From assembly GCF_000720635.1 (NCBI RefSeq), contig NZ_JOCF01000052.1, positions 1-59,191 of the forward strand: 59,191 nucleotides of DNA. The letters are read 5' to 3'. The notes under the pieces are model-generated. The model was not told the DNA's origin and searched no databases. It saw nothing but the letters and a program-made list of their open reading frames with translations. The position numbers and the translations under genes are program-made. Shown one piece after another: positions 31,663 through 40,954 of this stretch (position 1 is its first letter; every line of letters starts with the position of its first letter). The stretch comes from Streptomyces sp. NRRL WC-3742. GTDB taxonomy: Bacteria; Actinomycetota; Actinomycetes; Streptomycetales; Streptomycetaceae.

Positions 31663-31900
31663 CGTCACCCGCCAGACAAGGAGAAGGCCGTTGCTCTACT
31701 GAGGTCCCGAGACACCGCCCCGCCGCGCAGGCCCTTCTCGCCGCGCGGTGCGCGAGGTGTGCGACCTCAGTCCCGGCCCCCGGCGCGCGTCCTGTCCTGA
31801 CGCGCCCCCGCCTCGCTGCGCAGGCCGTACGGTCCCCCACACCCGCGGTGTCTCCCGTGTTGCTCACCTCACCCCTCAGCAACCACTCCGGGAGGCCACC
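31663..31900 (+). promoter_or_regulatory. structured attenuator-like leader of the ABC-F gene
   Basis: After a three-codon ORF (31691-31702), ACTGAGGTC (31698-31706) pairs with GACCTCAGT (31763-31771), closing a large hairpin that also contains ACACC/GGTGT (31712-31716, 31756-31760) and a CGCCGCGC pairing. An alternative pairing joins GAGAAGG (31681-31687, part of the ORF ribosome site) to CCTTCTC (31733-31739). More hairpins follow: GCGCGTC/GACGCGC at 31785-31805 and ACACC/GGTGT at 31838-31850. Mutually exclusive folds around a very short ORF are the pattern of ribosome-mediated attenuation. Confidence 0.6.
31691..31702 (+). CDS. three-codon upstream ORF (M-L-Y)
   Basis: TTG CTC TAC stop lies 7 nt after a full AAGGAG site (31678-31683), an ideal spacing. 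Its stop codon is inside the left arm of the closing stem of the leader hairpin, so a ribosome stalled here would open that stem. Drugs that block the peptidyl-transferase centre stall ribosomes in the first codons, which would make such a short ORF a good sensor. That it is translated is inferred. Confidence 0.45.
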   Translation: MLY

Positions 31901-33508
31901 ATGGCACAACCCACCACCGCCGTCCTCTGCACCGACCTCGCGTTCGACTGGCCGGACGGCAAGCCCGTCCTCGACGGCTTCAACCTCGCGGTCGGCCCGG
32001 GCCGCACCGGCCTGATCGGGCTCAACGGCGCCGGGAAGTCCACCCTGCTGCGGCTGATCGCCGGAGACCTCACCCCGAGCCGCGGAGCGATCCGCGTCGC
32101 GGGCGAACTCGGCTACCTGCCCCAGGGGTTGACGCTCGACACCACCCTCAGGGTCGACGAGGCGCTCGGAGTCCGGGCCGCCCGCGAGGCCCTGCACGCC
32201 ATCGAGTCCGGGGACACCGACCAGCGCCACTTCGACGCCGTCGGCGACGACTGGGACGTCGAGGAGCGCGCCCGCGCCACCCTCGACAAGCTCGGCCTGC
32301 GCCGCCTCGGGCTCGACCGCACCACCGGCGAACTCTCCGGCGGCGAGGCCGTGTTGCTGCGCCTGGCCGCCCTGCTGCTGCGCCGCCCCGACGTGCTGCT
32401 CCTGGACGAGCCCACCAACAACCTCGACCGGGCCGCCCGCGAGCGGCTCTACGAGACGGTGGCCGGCTGGCACGGCGTCCTGCTGGTCGTCAGCCACGAC
32501 CGCGAGTTGCTGGAGCACGTCGACCAGATCGCCGACCTCAGGGACGGCGAAGTCACCTGGTACGGCGGCAACTTCAGCGACTACGAGCACACCGTCGCCG
32601 CCCAGCAGGAGACGGCCGAGCGGCAGCTGCGCAGCGCCGAGGCCGACGTCCAGCGCCAGAAGCGGGACTTGGTCGAGGCCCGCACCCGGCTGGAGCGCAG
32701 CGCGAGCTACGGGAAGAAGCGCTCCGTCACCCGCAACGACCCGCACATCTTCGCCGGGATGCTCAAACGCAAGGGCCAGGAGACGGCCGGCCGCCTCCAG
32801 GGCATGCACACCGAGCGGCTGGAGGAGGCCAAGCAGCGCCTGGCCACCGCCGAGGAGGCGGTGCGCGACGACGCCGAGATCCGCATCGACCTGCCGCGCA
32901 CCGCCGTCCCGGCCGGGCGCACCGTGCTCACCCTGCAGAAGGTGCGGCTGTCCAACGGCGCCACCGCCGAGCTCGACCTGCGCGGGCCCGAGCGGATCGC
33001 CCTGGTCGGCGGCAACGGCTCGGGCAAGACCACCCTGCTGCGTACGATCGCGGGCGAGCTCGCGCCCGTCGACGGGATGGTCACCACCCAGGTGCCGCTG
33101 AGGTACCTGCCGCAGCGGCTCGACCTGCTGGACGAGAAGCTGAGCGTCGCCGAGAACGTCAAGCTGTTCGCCCCCGCCGCCGGGGACAACGCGATCCGCG
33201 CCCGGCTCGCCCGCTTCCTGTTCCGCGGGGCGCGTGCCGACCAGCCGGCCGGCACGCTCTCCGGGGGCGAGCGCTTCCGGGCCACCCTGGCGGCGCTGCT
33301 GCTGGCCGACCCGCCGCCGCAGCTGCTGCTGCTCGACGAGCCGACCAACAACCTCGACCTCGCCAGCGTCCGCCAGCTCACCCAGGCGCTGGCCTCGTAC
33401 CAGGGTGCGCTGGTCGTGGCCAGCCACGATGTGCCGTTCCTGCGGGGCCTGGGCCTGACGCGCTGGCTGGAGATGGACGGCGAGCTGAGGGCGGTGGAGC
33501 CGATGTAG
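31901..33508 (+). CDS. ABC-F family ATPase, antibiotic-resistance type
   Basis: A 535-aa two-ATPase protein without membrane spans. Domain 1 has GLNGAGKST, LSGGEAVLLRLAALLL and LLLDEPTNNLD. The linker (QRQKRDLVEARTRLERSASYGKKRS, split across about residues 245-270 in helical form) is charged and coiled. Domain 2 has GGNGSGKTT, LSGGERFRATLAALLL and LLLDEPTNNLD. Together with its structured leader and mini-ORF it looks like a ribosome-protection ABC-F protein against drugs of the peptidyl-transferase centre (lincosamide, streptogramin A, pleuromutilin). GGGAGG lies before the ATG. It is convergent with the S41 gene, with 2 bp between the stops. Confidence 0.9.
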   Translation: MAQPTTAVLCTDLAFDWPDGKPVLDGFNLAVGPGRTGLIGLNGAGKSTLLRLIAGDLTPSRGAIRVAGELGYLPQGLTLDTTLRVDEALGVRAAREALHAIESGDTDQRHFDAVGDDWDVEERARATLDKLGLRRLGLDRTTGELSGGEAVLLRLAALLLRRPDVLLLDEPTNNLDRAARERLYETVAGWHGVLLVVSHDRELLEHVDQIADLRDGEVTWYGGNFSDYEHTVAAQQETAERQLRSAEADVQRQKRDLVEARTRLERSASYGKKRSVTRNDPHIFAGMLKRKGQETAGRLQGMHTERLEEAKQRLATAEEAVRDDAEIRIDLPRTAVPAGRTVLTLQKVRLSNGATAELDLRGPERIALVGGNGSGKTTLLRTIAGELAPVDGMVTTQVPLRYLPQRLDLLDEKLSVAENVKLFAPAAGDNAIRARLARFLFRGARADQPAGTLSGGERFRATLAALLLADPPPQLLLLDEPTNNLDLASVRQLTQALASYQGALVVASHDVPFLRGLGLTRWLEMDGELRAVEPM

Positions 33509-33510
33509 CG

Positions 33511-34992
33511 CTACTGCCGGGTCCGGGCGCCCTCGTGGCCCTGGTCGCCCTGGTCGCCCTGGTCCCCTTGGTCGCCCTGGGCTTCCTCGGCGATGATCCG
33601 GCGGGCCGTGCTCAGGGCGGAGTCCTTGAGCGCGGCCAGCTCCTCGGGGCTGTACACCGGGGTCCGGACGTCCGGCGTGATGCCGGCGCCGTCGAAGGTG
33701 GAGCCGTCCCGGGTGAGGTACTTCTCGTTCGGCAGGATGACGGCGAAGTCCGGCGAGAGCTTCTTGCCCAGCACGTCGGAGTAGACGCCCTGGGTGTTCT
33801 CGCCGATCCGGGTCACGTGCGGGGAGCGGCCCATGAGGGCCTGGGTGAAGGTCTCCGCCGCGCTGGCGGAGATCGAGGAGGTGAGCACCGTCACCGGCCC
33901 GGTGAAGTGCTCGCCGGCCGAGGGCCGCACGGCGACGGGCACGGGCCGGGTGAACTTCGTCGGGTCGGCCGGGTCGTTGCGCGCCACCTTGCGGTAGGCG
34001 AGGTACGGGCGGTCGGTGAGCCGGGAGGCGATCTGCAGCCCGAGCGCGTCCGAGCCGCCACCGTTGAGCCGGACGTCGATCACCAGGCCCGTGATCCCGT
34101 CCGGATCGGCGAGTACGGCGTCGAGCGCCCGGTCCAGTTCGGCGGCCCGGCCGGCGAAGTCGCCGTCGGTGTAGCCGTCGAAGGCGCTCACCCGCAGGTA
34201 GCGGGCGCCGTCGGGGAGCCGGCCCACGCCGAGCTTGCCGTCGGCGAAGACCTGCTCGGGGCCGGTGAGCTGGGCGGCGACGGCCTTCCCGGCCTGCGCG
34301 ACCAGCTCCTTGGTGCGCACGATCGTGCCGGGTCGTCGGCCGCCGAAGACGGGCGACGGCCTCCCGTCGACGTACCGCGCGAGCCCCGTGTGCGCGTCGC
34401 CCAGCGGCTGGAGCATGTCGATGAGGATCTGCTGGAGCTGATCGTCGGTGGTCGCCGGGGTGATGCGCCGGCGCTGCTCGTCCCGGACGGCGTGCCAGTC
34501 GATCCCCTTGGCGGCGAAGAAGGGGTAGTTCTCCTCGAAGTCCTCCCAGAACCGGTCGAAGACCGAGAGCGGGTCGTTCGGCGCCGGCACGGTGCACAGC
34601 GGCGGCAGGGCGGGCAGCCGGTTGAGCGTCTTGGTGCCGACCCCGCCCTCCTCGCTGTCGATCAGCCGGTCGTGGCCCTTCGGGGTGAGGACGACCGCGT
34701 TGTTGCCCATCAGGAAGCGGGTGGCGCCGTCCGGCCCCGGCGTGCCCGTCCGGGTGGCGGTGGCCCAGCCCGGCACACAGGTGTGGGCCGTCACGTCGTA
34801 GGTGGTGAGCTTGTCTCCGGCGACCACGGCCACCACGCCGTAGCCGTCCATCCGCCAGATCCCGTCCACCGGGCTGACGGCGGGCGCCCGGTCCTGCGCG
34901 GGCGCGGCCACCCCCGGGGCCGCCGCCGCGAGCGTGGTCGCCAGCGCCACCGCCGTGGCCGCCGTCACCGCACCCCATCCGATTCTTGCCAT
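33511..34992 (-). CDS. secreted S41 family peptidase
   Basis: A 493-aa exported protease. The signal peptide (AVTAATAVALATTLAAAAPGVAAPA) is followed by an N-terminal beta-rich module, a helical PDZ-like part, and the S41 catalytic domain from about residue 265 (YLRVSAFDGYTDGDFAG, VIDVRLNGGG, then SSISASAAETF with the nucleophile Ser). The C-terminus carries the repeat QGDQGDQGDQGD. It resembles tail-specific or tricorn-core-like peptidases of streptomycetes. The target is unknown. The ATG at 34992 fits the signal peptide. Confidence 0.88.
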   Translation of the reverse strand: MARIGWGAVTAATAVALATTLAAAAPGVAAPAQDRAPAVSPVDGIWRMDGYGVVAVVAGDKLTTYDVTAHTCVPGWATATRTGTPGPDGATRFLMGNNAVVLTPKGHDRLIDSEEGGVGTKTLNRLPALPPLCTVPAPNDPLSVFDRFWEDFEENYPFFAAKGIDWHAVRDEQRRRITPATTDDQLQQILIDMLQPLGDAHTGLARYVDGRPSPVFGGRRPGTIVRTKELVAQAGKAVAAQLTGPEQVFADGKLGVGRLPDGARYLRVSAFDGYTDGDFAGRAAELDRALDAVLADPDGITGLVIDVRLNGGGSDALGLQIASRLTDRPYLAYRKVARNDPADPTKFTRPVPVAVRPSAGEHFTGPVTVLTSSISASAAETFTQALMGRSPHVTRIGENTQGVYSDVLGKKLSPDFAVILPNEKYLTRDGSTFDGAGITPDVRTPVYSPEELAALKDSALSTARRIIAEEAQGDQGDQGDQGDQGHEGARTRQ

Positions 34993-35217
34993 GTCCGCCG
35001 GTCTCCGTTCCCCTCCCGGCCTCCCCCGCGGAACCCCTCCGCCGCCGTGGAACCGACGCTACGGCCGGCCCCGCGGCCCGGTCCTCCTCCGATGTGCTGC
35101 GGTGACCCCCGACTTTCCGCCGAGCGGTTTTGCGCCGGGGGAGGGATCGACAGCAAACGGGTTTGACGGCGGGTGGGAATTCCGGGACGGGCCCGGCCGC
35201 CGCCTCGCCGCCCGGGC

Positions 35218-35292
35218 GGGCCACACCCGGGCGGGCCTCACCCCTGCCGGCCTCACCCCTTCGGGCCTCACCTTGGCGGGCCTCACCCCGGC
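35218..35292. repeat. 15-bp tandem repeat spanning the regulator stop codon
   Basis: Five contiguous 15-bp units of the form GGGCCTCACCCCTGC start at 35218, 35233, 35248, 35263 and 35278. The last contains the stop codon (35283-35285) of the response regulator on the minus strand. The period keeps the reading frame, so the units beyond the stop would read as a five-residue repeat. Confidence 0.88.
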
Positions 35293-35984
35293 AGGACGAA
35301 CCCCGACTCGTACGCGGTGATCACCGCCTGGGTGCGGTCCCGCGCGCCCAGCTTGGCGAGCACGCTGCCGACGTGGGTCTTCACCGTCTCCTGGCTGACC
35401 ACCAGCTCCCGGGCGATCTCCCCGTTGTTGAGCCCGGTCGCCATCAGCCGCAGCACCTGCTGCTCCCGCTCGGTCAGCCGCCCGACCGGCCCCCGGCCCG
35501 GGGCCTCGGCGGGGCGCCGCCCGTCCGCCGCGCCGTGCCGCAGCGCGAGGTCCCGGACGGCGGCGGGGAACAGCAGCGAGTCCCCACGGGCGACCAGCCG
35601 CACCGCCTGGACCATCTCCTCCGCGCGGGCCCGCTTGAGCAGGAACCCGGAGGCGCCGGCGCGCAGCGCGTCGTACACGTGGTCGTCGTGCTCGAAGGTG
35701 GTGACGACCAGGATGCGCGGGGGCAGGTCCATGCCGCCGATGAGCTGCTCGGTGGCCCGGATGCCGTCGATGCCGGGCATCCGGACGTCCATCAGGACGA
35801 CGTCGGGGCGCAGTTGGCGCACCAGCGGTACGACCTCGGCGCCGTCGGAAGCCTCGCCGACCACGCTGAGGTCCGGTTCGGCGTCGATCACCACCCGCAG
35901 GCCCATCCGGACCAGCCGTTCGTCGTCCGCGATGACCACGCGGATCGTCTCGCCCTGCCCGCTCATGCTGTCCACCTCGGTCAT
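35283..35984 (-). CDS. LuxR/NarL-type response regulator
   Basis: A 233-aa regulator. The receiver has VVIADDERLVRMG, the phospho-acceptor Asp in VVLMDVRMPG near residue 67 and Lys in GFLLKRA. The C-terminal NarL/LuxR HTH has LTEREQQVLRLMATGLNNGEIA and ETVKTHVGSVLAKLG. The ATG at 35984 overlaps the kinase TGA by 4 bp (ATGA), showing translational coupling. A second ATG at 35966 is possible. It is the last gene of a three-gene operon (membrane protein, kinase, regulator). The stop lies inside a 15-bp repeat array. Confidence 0.92.
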   Translation of the reverse strand: MTEVDSMSGQGETIRVVIADDERLVRMGLRVVIDAEPDLSVVGEASDGAEVVPLVRQLRPDVVLMDVRMPGIDGIRATEQLIGGMDLPPRILVVTTFEHDDHVYDALRAGASGFLLKRARAEEMVQAVRLVARGDSLLFPAAVRDLALRHGAADGRRPAEAPGRGPVGRLTEREQQVLRLMATGLNNGEIARELVVSQETVKTHVGSVLAKLGARDRTQAVITAYESGFVLPG

Positions 35985-37267
35985 GCCGTGCCTCCCAGCG
36001 GCAGCCAGACGGCCAGCCGCCATGTCGTTCCGTCCTCGCTGGGCCCCGCCGCGCTGCCGCCGCGCAGGGCCGTGGCGCGTTCCCCGATCCCGCGCAGGCC
36101 CCGCCCGCCGCCGGGGCGGCTGGGGCGGGAGGGGCCCAGCGGGTTGGTCAGTTCGATCTCCAGCCGCTCCCCGGCGAGGGCCACGCGCAGCCCGGCCGGC
36201 GCGGGCCCGGCGTGCCGCAGCACGTTGGTGAGCCCCTCCTGCACGATCCGGTACGCCTCGCGCGAGACCTCGGCGGGCAGGGCGGCCAGGCCCGGGCTGA
36301 GGTCGGCGTTCACCGTCACGCCGGTGCGGGCGAGTTGGCGCAGCAGGTCGTCCAGCCCGGCGAGGGTCGGCCCGGCCGGGCCGGCGCCCTGTGCGCCGCC
36401 CTCGGCGCTGCCCTCGGGGCCGTCCTCGCGCAACAGGCCGAGCACGGCGTCGAGTTCGGCGACGGCGGCCCGCGCGGTCTCCTCGATGGCCCGGAGCGCC
36501 TCGGCCGCGAAGTCGGGGTCGGTGCGCAGGACGCGGGCGGCGGCCGACGCCTGGATGCCGACGGCGCTGAGCGCGTGTCCGACCGAGTCGTGCAGTTCGC
36601 GCGCCAGCCGGTTGCGCTGGGCGAGCACGGTGGCCCGGCGCTCGGCGGCGGCGACCCGCTCCTCCGGGGTCGGGCCGAGCAGGGCGGGCGCGGACCGGGC
36701 CAGGACGGCGCCGCAGCCGGCGTTGACGCCGACGATCAGGAGCAGCAGGAGCACGCCGAGTACCGGGCCGAGGGGCAGCCAGCCGGGGAGGCGCTCCTCC
36801 CAGTGCCGGCCGAGTTCGGAGGTCCCGCCGAGGTCGAGCAGCAGGGCCGCCGCGAACGGGATCCCGCCGAGCGTCATCCCGGAGACGATGCCGCCGAGGA
36901 ACACGTGCAGCACGAACCAGAGCGCGGTGTGCCAGCGGGCCGCCCAGGAGCGGGAGGGCCCGGTGGCCAGGTCCTCGGGCCGGGCCACCGTGCACAGGGC
37001 CCGCGCGGCCGAGCCCTCCAGGCCCCGGGCCACGGGCACCAGGGCGGTGACGGCGGCCATCGGCAGCGAGGTGAACAGGGAGGCGAGCAGCAGGAGCATT
37101 CTCTCCTCGGGCCGGCGGTCCGGCCTGAGCACGCCGAGGGCGGTGACGGAGAGCATCCAGTACGGCATCAGCAGCGCGCCGCCGAGCACCAGGTGCACCC
37201 ACCGCAGCCGGGCCCTGCGGCCGACCAAGGCCCCCGCCACGCGCCGAATCCGGCTGCCCGCCCCCAT
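35981..37267 (-). CDS. two-component sensor histidine kinase
   Basis: A 428-aa kinase. About four to five membrane spans occupy residues 20-200 (RWVHLVLGGALLMPYWML, LLLLASLFTSLPMAAVTALVP, LWFVLHVFLGGIVSG, LPLGPVLGVLLLLLIVG). The HisKA_3 domain has the phospho-acceptor His in ELHDSVGHALSAVGIQ near residue 235. The HATPase has YRIVQEGLTNVLRHAG and GGRGLRGIGERA. The signal is unknown. I chose the ATG at 37267; a GTG at 37273 overlaps the previous TGA by 4 bp and is equally plausible. It is co-transcribed with the regulator and the upstream membrane gene. Confidence 0.9.
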   Translation of the reverse strand: MGAGSRIRRVAGALVGRRARLRWVHLVLGGALLMPYWMLSVTALGVLRPDRRPEERMLLLLASLFTSLPMAAVTALVPVARGLEGSAARALCTVARPEDLATGPSRSWAARWHTALWFVLHVFLGGIVSGMTLGGIPFAAALLLDLGGTSELGRHWEERLPGWLPLGPVLGVLLLLLIVGVNAGCGAVLARSAPALLGPTPEERVAAAERRATVLAQRNRLARELHDSVGHALSAVGIQASAAARVLRTDPDFAAEALRAIEETARAAVAELDAVLGLLREDGPEGSAEGGAQGAGPAGPTLAGLDDLLRQLARTGVTVNADLSPGLAALPAEVSREAYRIVQEGLTNVLRHAGPAPAGLRVALAGERLEIELTNPLGPSRPSRPGGGRGLRGIGERATALRGGSAAGPSEDGTTWRLAVWLPLGGTA

Positions 37268-37269
37268 GA

Positions 37270-38319
37270 TCACCCGGCCGACTCTACGGCCTCTTCGGCA
37301 GGGGCGTGCGCCGGTTCGCACCCTTGCCCGAACGCGCCCCCTCGCCCGAGCGTGCTCCCTCGCTCGAGCGCGCCCCTCTCCGTCAGCGCCACCGCCCCCG
37401 CCGCCAGGATCAGCAGCCCGGTCGCCACCTGTACGCACTCCACCAGCGGCAGCAGCCCGGGGGTGGCGTGGCGCAGGTCCTGGACCGTGGTCCCGGTGGT
37501 GCCGAACATGATCAGCTGCCAGGCGCCCCAGCCGAGCATCGCCCCGGCGCCGGTCCAGGCCGCGAGCACCGGCCGGAGCAGCCTGCCCTGCGGGCGCAGG
37601 CGGAAGACGAGCGCCAGCAGGGCCGGCGGAGCGGCCAGTGCCATCAGGGCCATCACGGCGGACATCGTCTGCGGGCCCCGGGAGCCGTAGTCGGAGAAGG
37701 AGTCCGGGAGCCCGGCCTTGCCGCCCGCCGCCCAGTAGGCGTGGGCGGTGGCGACGGCCAGGGCGAGCGGCGCGGCCGCGCAGGCGAGGCTGCGCTGCAC
37801 GGCGAGGGTGGGGGAGCCGGGCAGGTCGCCGACGCGGTCGCGGAGCAGCCAGGCCCAGCGCCGCCGGGCGTACAGCAGGAAGGCGGTGATCAGCGCGAGC
37901 CCCTGGACGCTGAAGCCGCCGTACACCAGAGGGGTGACCCAGTCGCTGAACCCGGCCACGCCCGGGGCCCTCTCGGGGGCGTGCTCCGGGCCGAGGACCA
38001 GGCCGGCGAGGAGGGAGAGGGGCACGGCGACCAGGATCGCCCCGAGCAGTCCGGTCGCCACCCACATCGGGAACGCCACCAGTCCGGCCGGAACCCGCCG
38101 CCCCCAGGGCCGGACGAAGGAGAGGGCCAGGGCGACGGCGATGGCGTCCATCCCGAAGCTGAGCACGTTCGGGACGAAGAGCTTGTCCAGTTGCGCGGCG
38201 TCGTCGGCGCCCACGGGGACTCCGAGCAGCCACAGCGTCTTGAGCGTCAGGTAGGGCAGGGTGGCCGCGACGGCGGTCCAGGCCGCCCCGGCCCGTACGG
38301 CGCGTTCGTCGATCCTCAT
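37270..38319 (-). CDS. integral membrane protein in two-component operon
   Basis: A 349-aa protein with about eight predicted spans, among them WTAVAATLPYLTLKTLWLLG, MDAIAVALALSF, AFPMWVATGLLGAILVAVPL and AWTGAGAMLGWGAWQLIMFG. The C-terminus is a hydrophilic tail (ERGSTLGRGGAFGQGCEPAHA). I recognise no family. Its position as the first gene of a kinase/regulator operon, with no gap before the kinase, suggests it supplies or modulates the signal. The ATG at 38319 is divergent from the beta-oxidation operon with about 200 bp between the starts. Confidence 0.75.
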   Translation of the reverse strand: MRIDERAVRAGAAWTAVAATLPYLTLKTLWLLGVPVGADDAAQLDKLFVPNVLSFGMDAIAVALALSFVRPWGRRVPAGLVAFPMWVATGLLGAILVAVPLSLLAGLVLGPEHAPERAPGVAGFSDWVTPLVYGGFSVQGLALITAFLLYARRRWAWLLRDRVGDLPGSPTLAVQRSLACAAAPLALAVATAHAYWAAGGKAGLPDSFSDYGSRGPQTMSAVMALMALAAPPALLALVFRLRPQGRLLRPVLAAWTGAGAMLGWGAWQLIMFGTTGTTVQDLRHATPGLLPLVECVQVATGLLILAAGAVALTERGALERGSTLGRGGAFGQGCEPAHAPAEEAVESAG

Positions 38320-38487
38320 GCCCGCATGCTGGCGCGCGGCCGGGTGCGCGGGCCTCGCCCGTGAGTGCGAAGGGCCTCCCCCGCGCGGGGGATCCGGGGC
38401 GGCCGCCCTCCGACCGGCGGTGGAGCGGGCCTGGCTCCGGGGCTGGAGGACCGCCGTCGGCGGCCCGAACGGGGCTGGCGGGAGGGC

Positions 38488-38541
38488 TTGTTACCGGCGG
38501 GTCGCTTCCCTATCATCGCGAGTGTGACAGCTTTACTGTCA
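38488..38541 (+). promoter_or_regulatory. beta-oxidation operon promoter with MerR-type operator
   Basis: TTGTTA (38488-38493) and TATCAT (38511-38516), 17 nt apart, form a clear promoter. Just downstream, TGACAG (38525-38530) and CTGTCA (38536-38541) are an inverted repeat with a 5-nt spacer, over the start point and first codons. The 11-mer AGTGTGACAGC at 38521-38531 recurs exactly in front of the merR gene (45261-45271). Confidence 0.7.
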
Positions 38542-39750
38542 AACCCCGTCGGAAGGGCCCAGCAGCCAGTGCGTGACACGAGCGCAACGCCGGAACGGCC
38601 CGCCGCGCCCGGGCCGTTGGCCGGGGTGAGGGTGGTGGAGCTGGCCGGGATCGGGCCCGGGCCCTTCGCGGCGATGCTGCTGGGCGACCTCGGCGCCGAC
38701 GTGGTCCGCGTCGACCGGCCCGAGCCCTCGCCGCTGGGGACGGACCCGGCGTACGACCTCACCAACCGCAACAAGCGCTCGGTGCTCGTCGACCTCAAGG
38801 CGGCCGACGGCCCCGGCCTGGTGCTGGACCTCGTCGAGCGCGCCGACCTCCTGATCGAGGGCTACCGCCCGGGCGTCGCCGAGCGCCTCGGCGTCGGGCC
38901 CGACGCCTGCCTGGCGCGCAACCCGGCGCTGGTCTACGGCCGGATGACCGGCTGGGGCCAGGACGGCCCCCGGGCCGCCACCGCCGGGCACGACCTCGGG
39001 TACGCGGCCGTCGCCGGCGTCCTCGGCCTGGTCGCCGGCCCCGGCGGAGCAGCCGAGCCGCCCGGCATCCCCGCCAACCTGCTCGGCGACTACGCGGGCG
39101 GCTCCCTCTACCTGGTCGTCGGCCTGCTCGCCGGGCTCCACCACGCCCGCGCCACCGGCACCGGACAGGTCGTGGACGCCGCGATCGTCGACGGTGCCGC
39201 GCACCTGGGCAGCATGCTGTGGGGCCTGCTCGCCGCCGGCCACTGGCAGGACCGGCGCGGCGTCAACCTGCTGGACGGTGGCGCCCCCTTCTACGCGATC
39301 TACCGGGCCTCCGGCGGCGGGCACCTGGCCGTGGGCGCGCTGGAACCGCGCTTCTACGCCGAGTTCGCCCGACTGCTGGAGCTCGGCCCCGACGCGCCGG
39401 GGCAGTACGACCTCGCCCGCTGGCCCGAACTGCGCGCCCGCATCGCCGAGCGCTTCGCCACCCGCACCCGCGCCGAGTGGGAGGCCCGCTTCGCGGGCAC
39501 CGACGCCTGCGTGGAACCCGTCCTGACGATGCGTCAGGCATCCGCCGACGAGCACCTGACGGCCCGGGGCACCTACGTCGAGGCCGACGGCGTCACCCAG
39601 CCCGCGCCCGCCCCGCGCTTCTCCGCCACCCCCGGCGCGCTGCGCCGCCCGCCCGCCCGGCCGGGCGCGGACACCGCCGAGGTGGCCCGCGACTGGGGCG
39701 TGGCCGCTCTCGACCCCTCCCTCAACTCGGCAGCAGACCAAGGAGAGTAG
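38524..39750 (+). CDS. CaiB/BaiF CoA transferase, alpha-methylacyl-CoA racemase-like
   Basis: A protein of about 408 aa with the family III CoA-transferase fold. [35 protein letters not shown] at the N-terminus (split here by the fold) and [14 protein letters not shown] are hallmarks of the racemase branch, which interconverts R and S 2-methylacyl-CoAs so that branched chains can be oxidised. The active-site region [13 protein letters not shown] is present. It leads the operon for beta-oxidation. GTG 38524 sits 7 nt after the -10 (leaderless). GTG 38569, behind a GGAAGGG stretch, is the alternative and gives 393 aa. Confidence 0.87.
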   Translation: MTALLSNPVGRAQQPVRDTSATPERPAAPGPLAGVRVVELAGIGPGPFAAMLLGDLGADVVRVDRPEPSPLGTDPAYDLTNRNKRSVLVDLKAADGPGLVLDLVERADLLIEGYRPGVAERLGVGPDACLARNPALVYGRMTGWGQDGPRAATAGHDLGYAAVAGVLGLVAGPGGAAEPPGIPANLLGDYAGGSLYLVVGLLAGLHHARATGTGQVVDAAIVDGAAHLGSMLWGLLAAGHWQDRRGVNLLDGGAPFYAIYRASGGGHLAVGALEPRFYAEFARLLELGPDAPGQYDLARWPELRARIAERFATRTRAEWEARFAGTDACVEPVLTMRQASADEHLTARGTYVEADGVTQPAPAPRFSATPGALRRPPARPGADTAEVARDWGVAALDPSLNSAADQGE

Positions 39751-39752
39751 CG

Positions 39753-40895
<1,143 letters not shown>

Positions 40896-40954
40896 ATCCC
40901 CCGCCCTCGGCTGATTCCCCCGCTCAACCCCCCTGCCCCGAAAGGCGTTCCACC

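Noticed and set aside
31378..31668. 96-codon minus-strand frame between protease and ABC-F genes
   Set aside because: Composition driven by the 23-bp repeat, no ribosome site, and it runs across the ABC-F promoter.
35130..37511. 793-codon forward frame across the two-component operon
   Set aside because: Antisense shadow of the regulator and kinase genes; Ser/Arg/Pro-rich with no recognisable domain.
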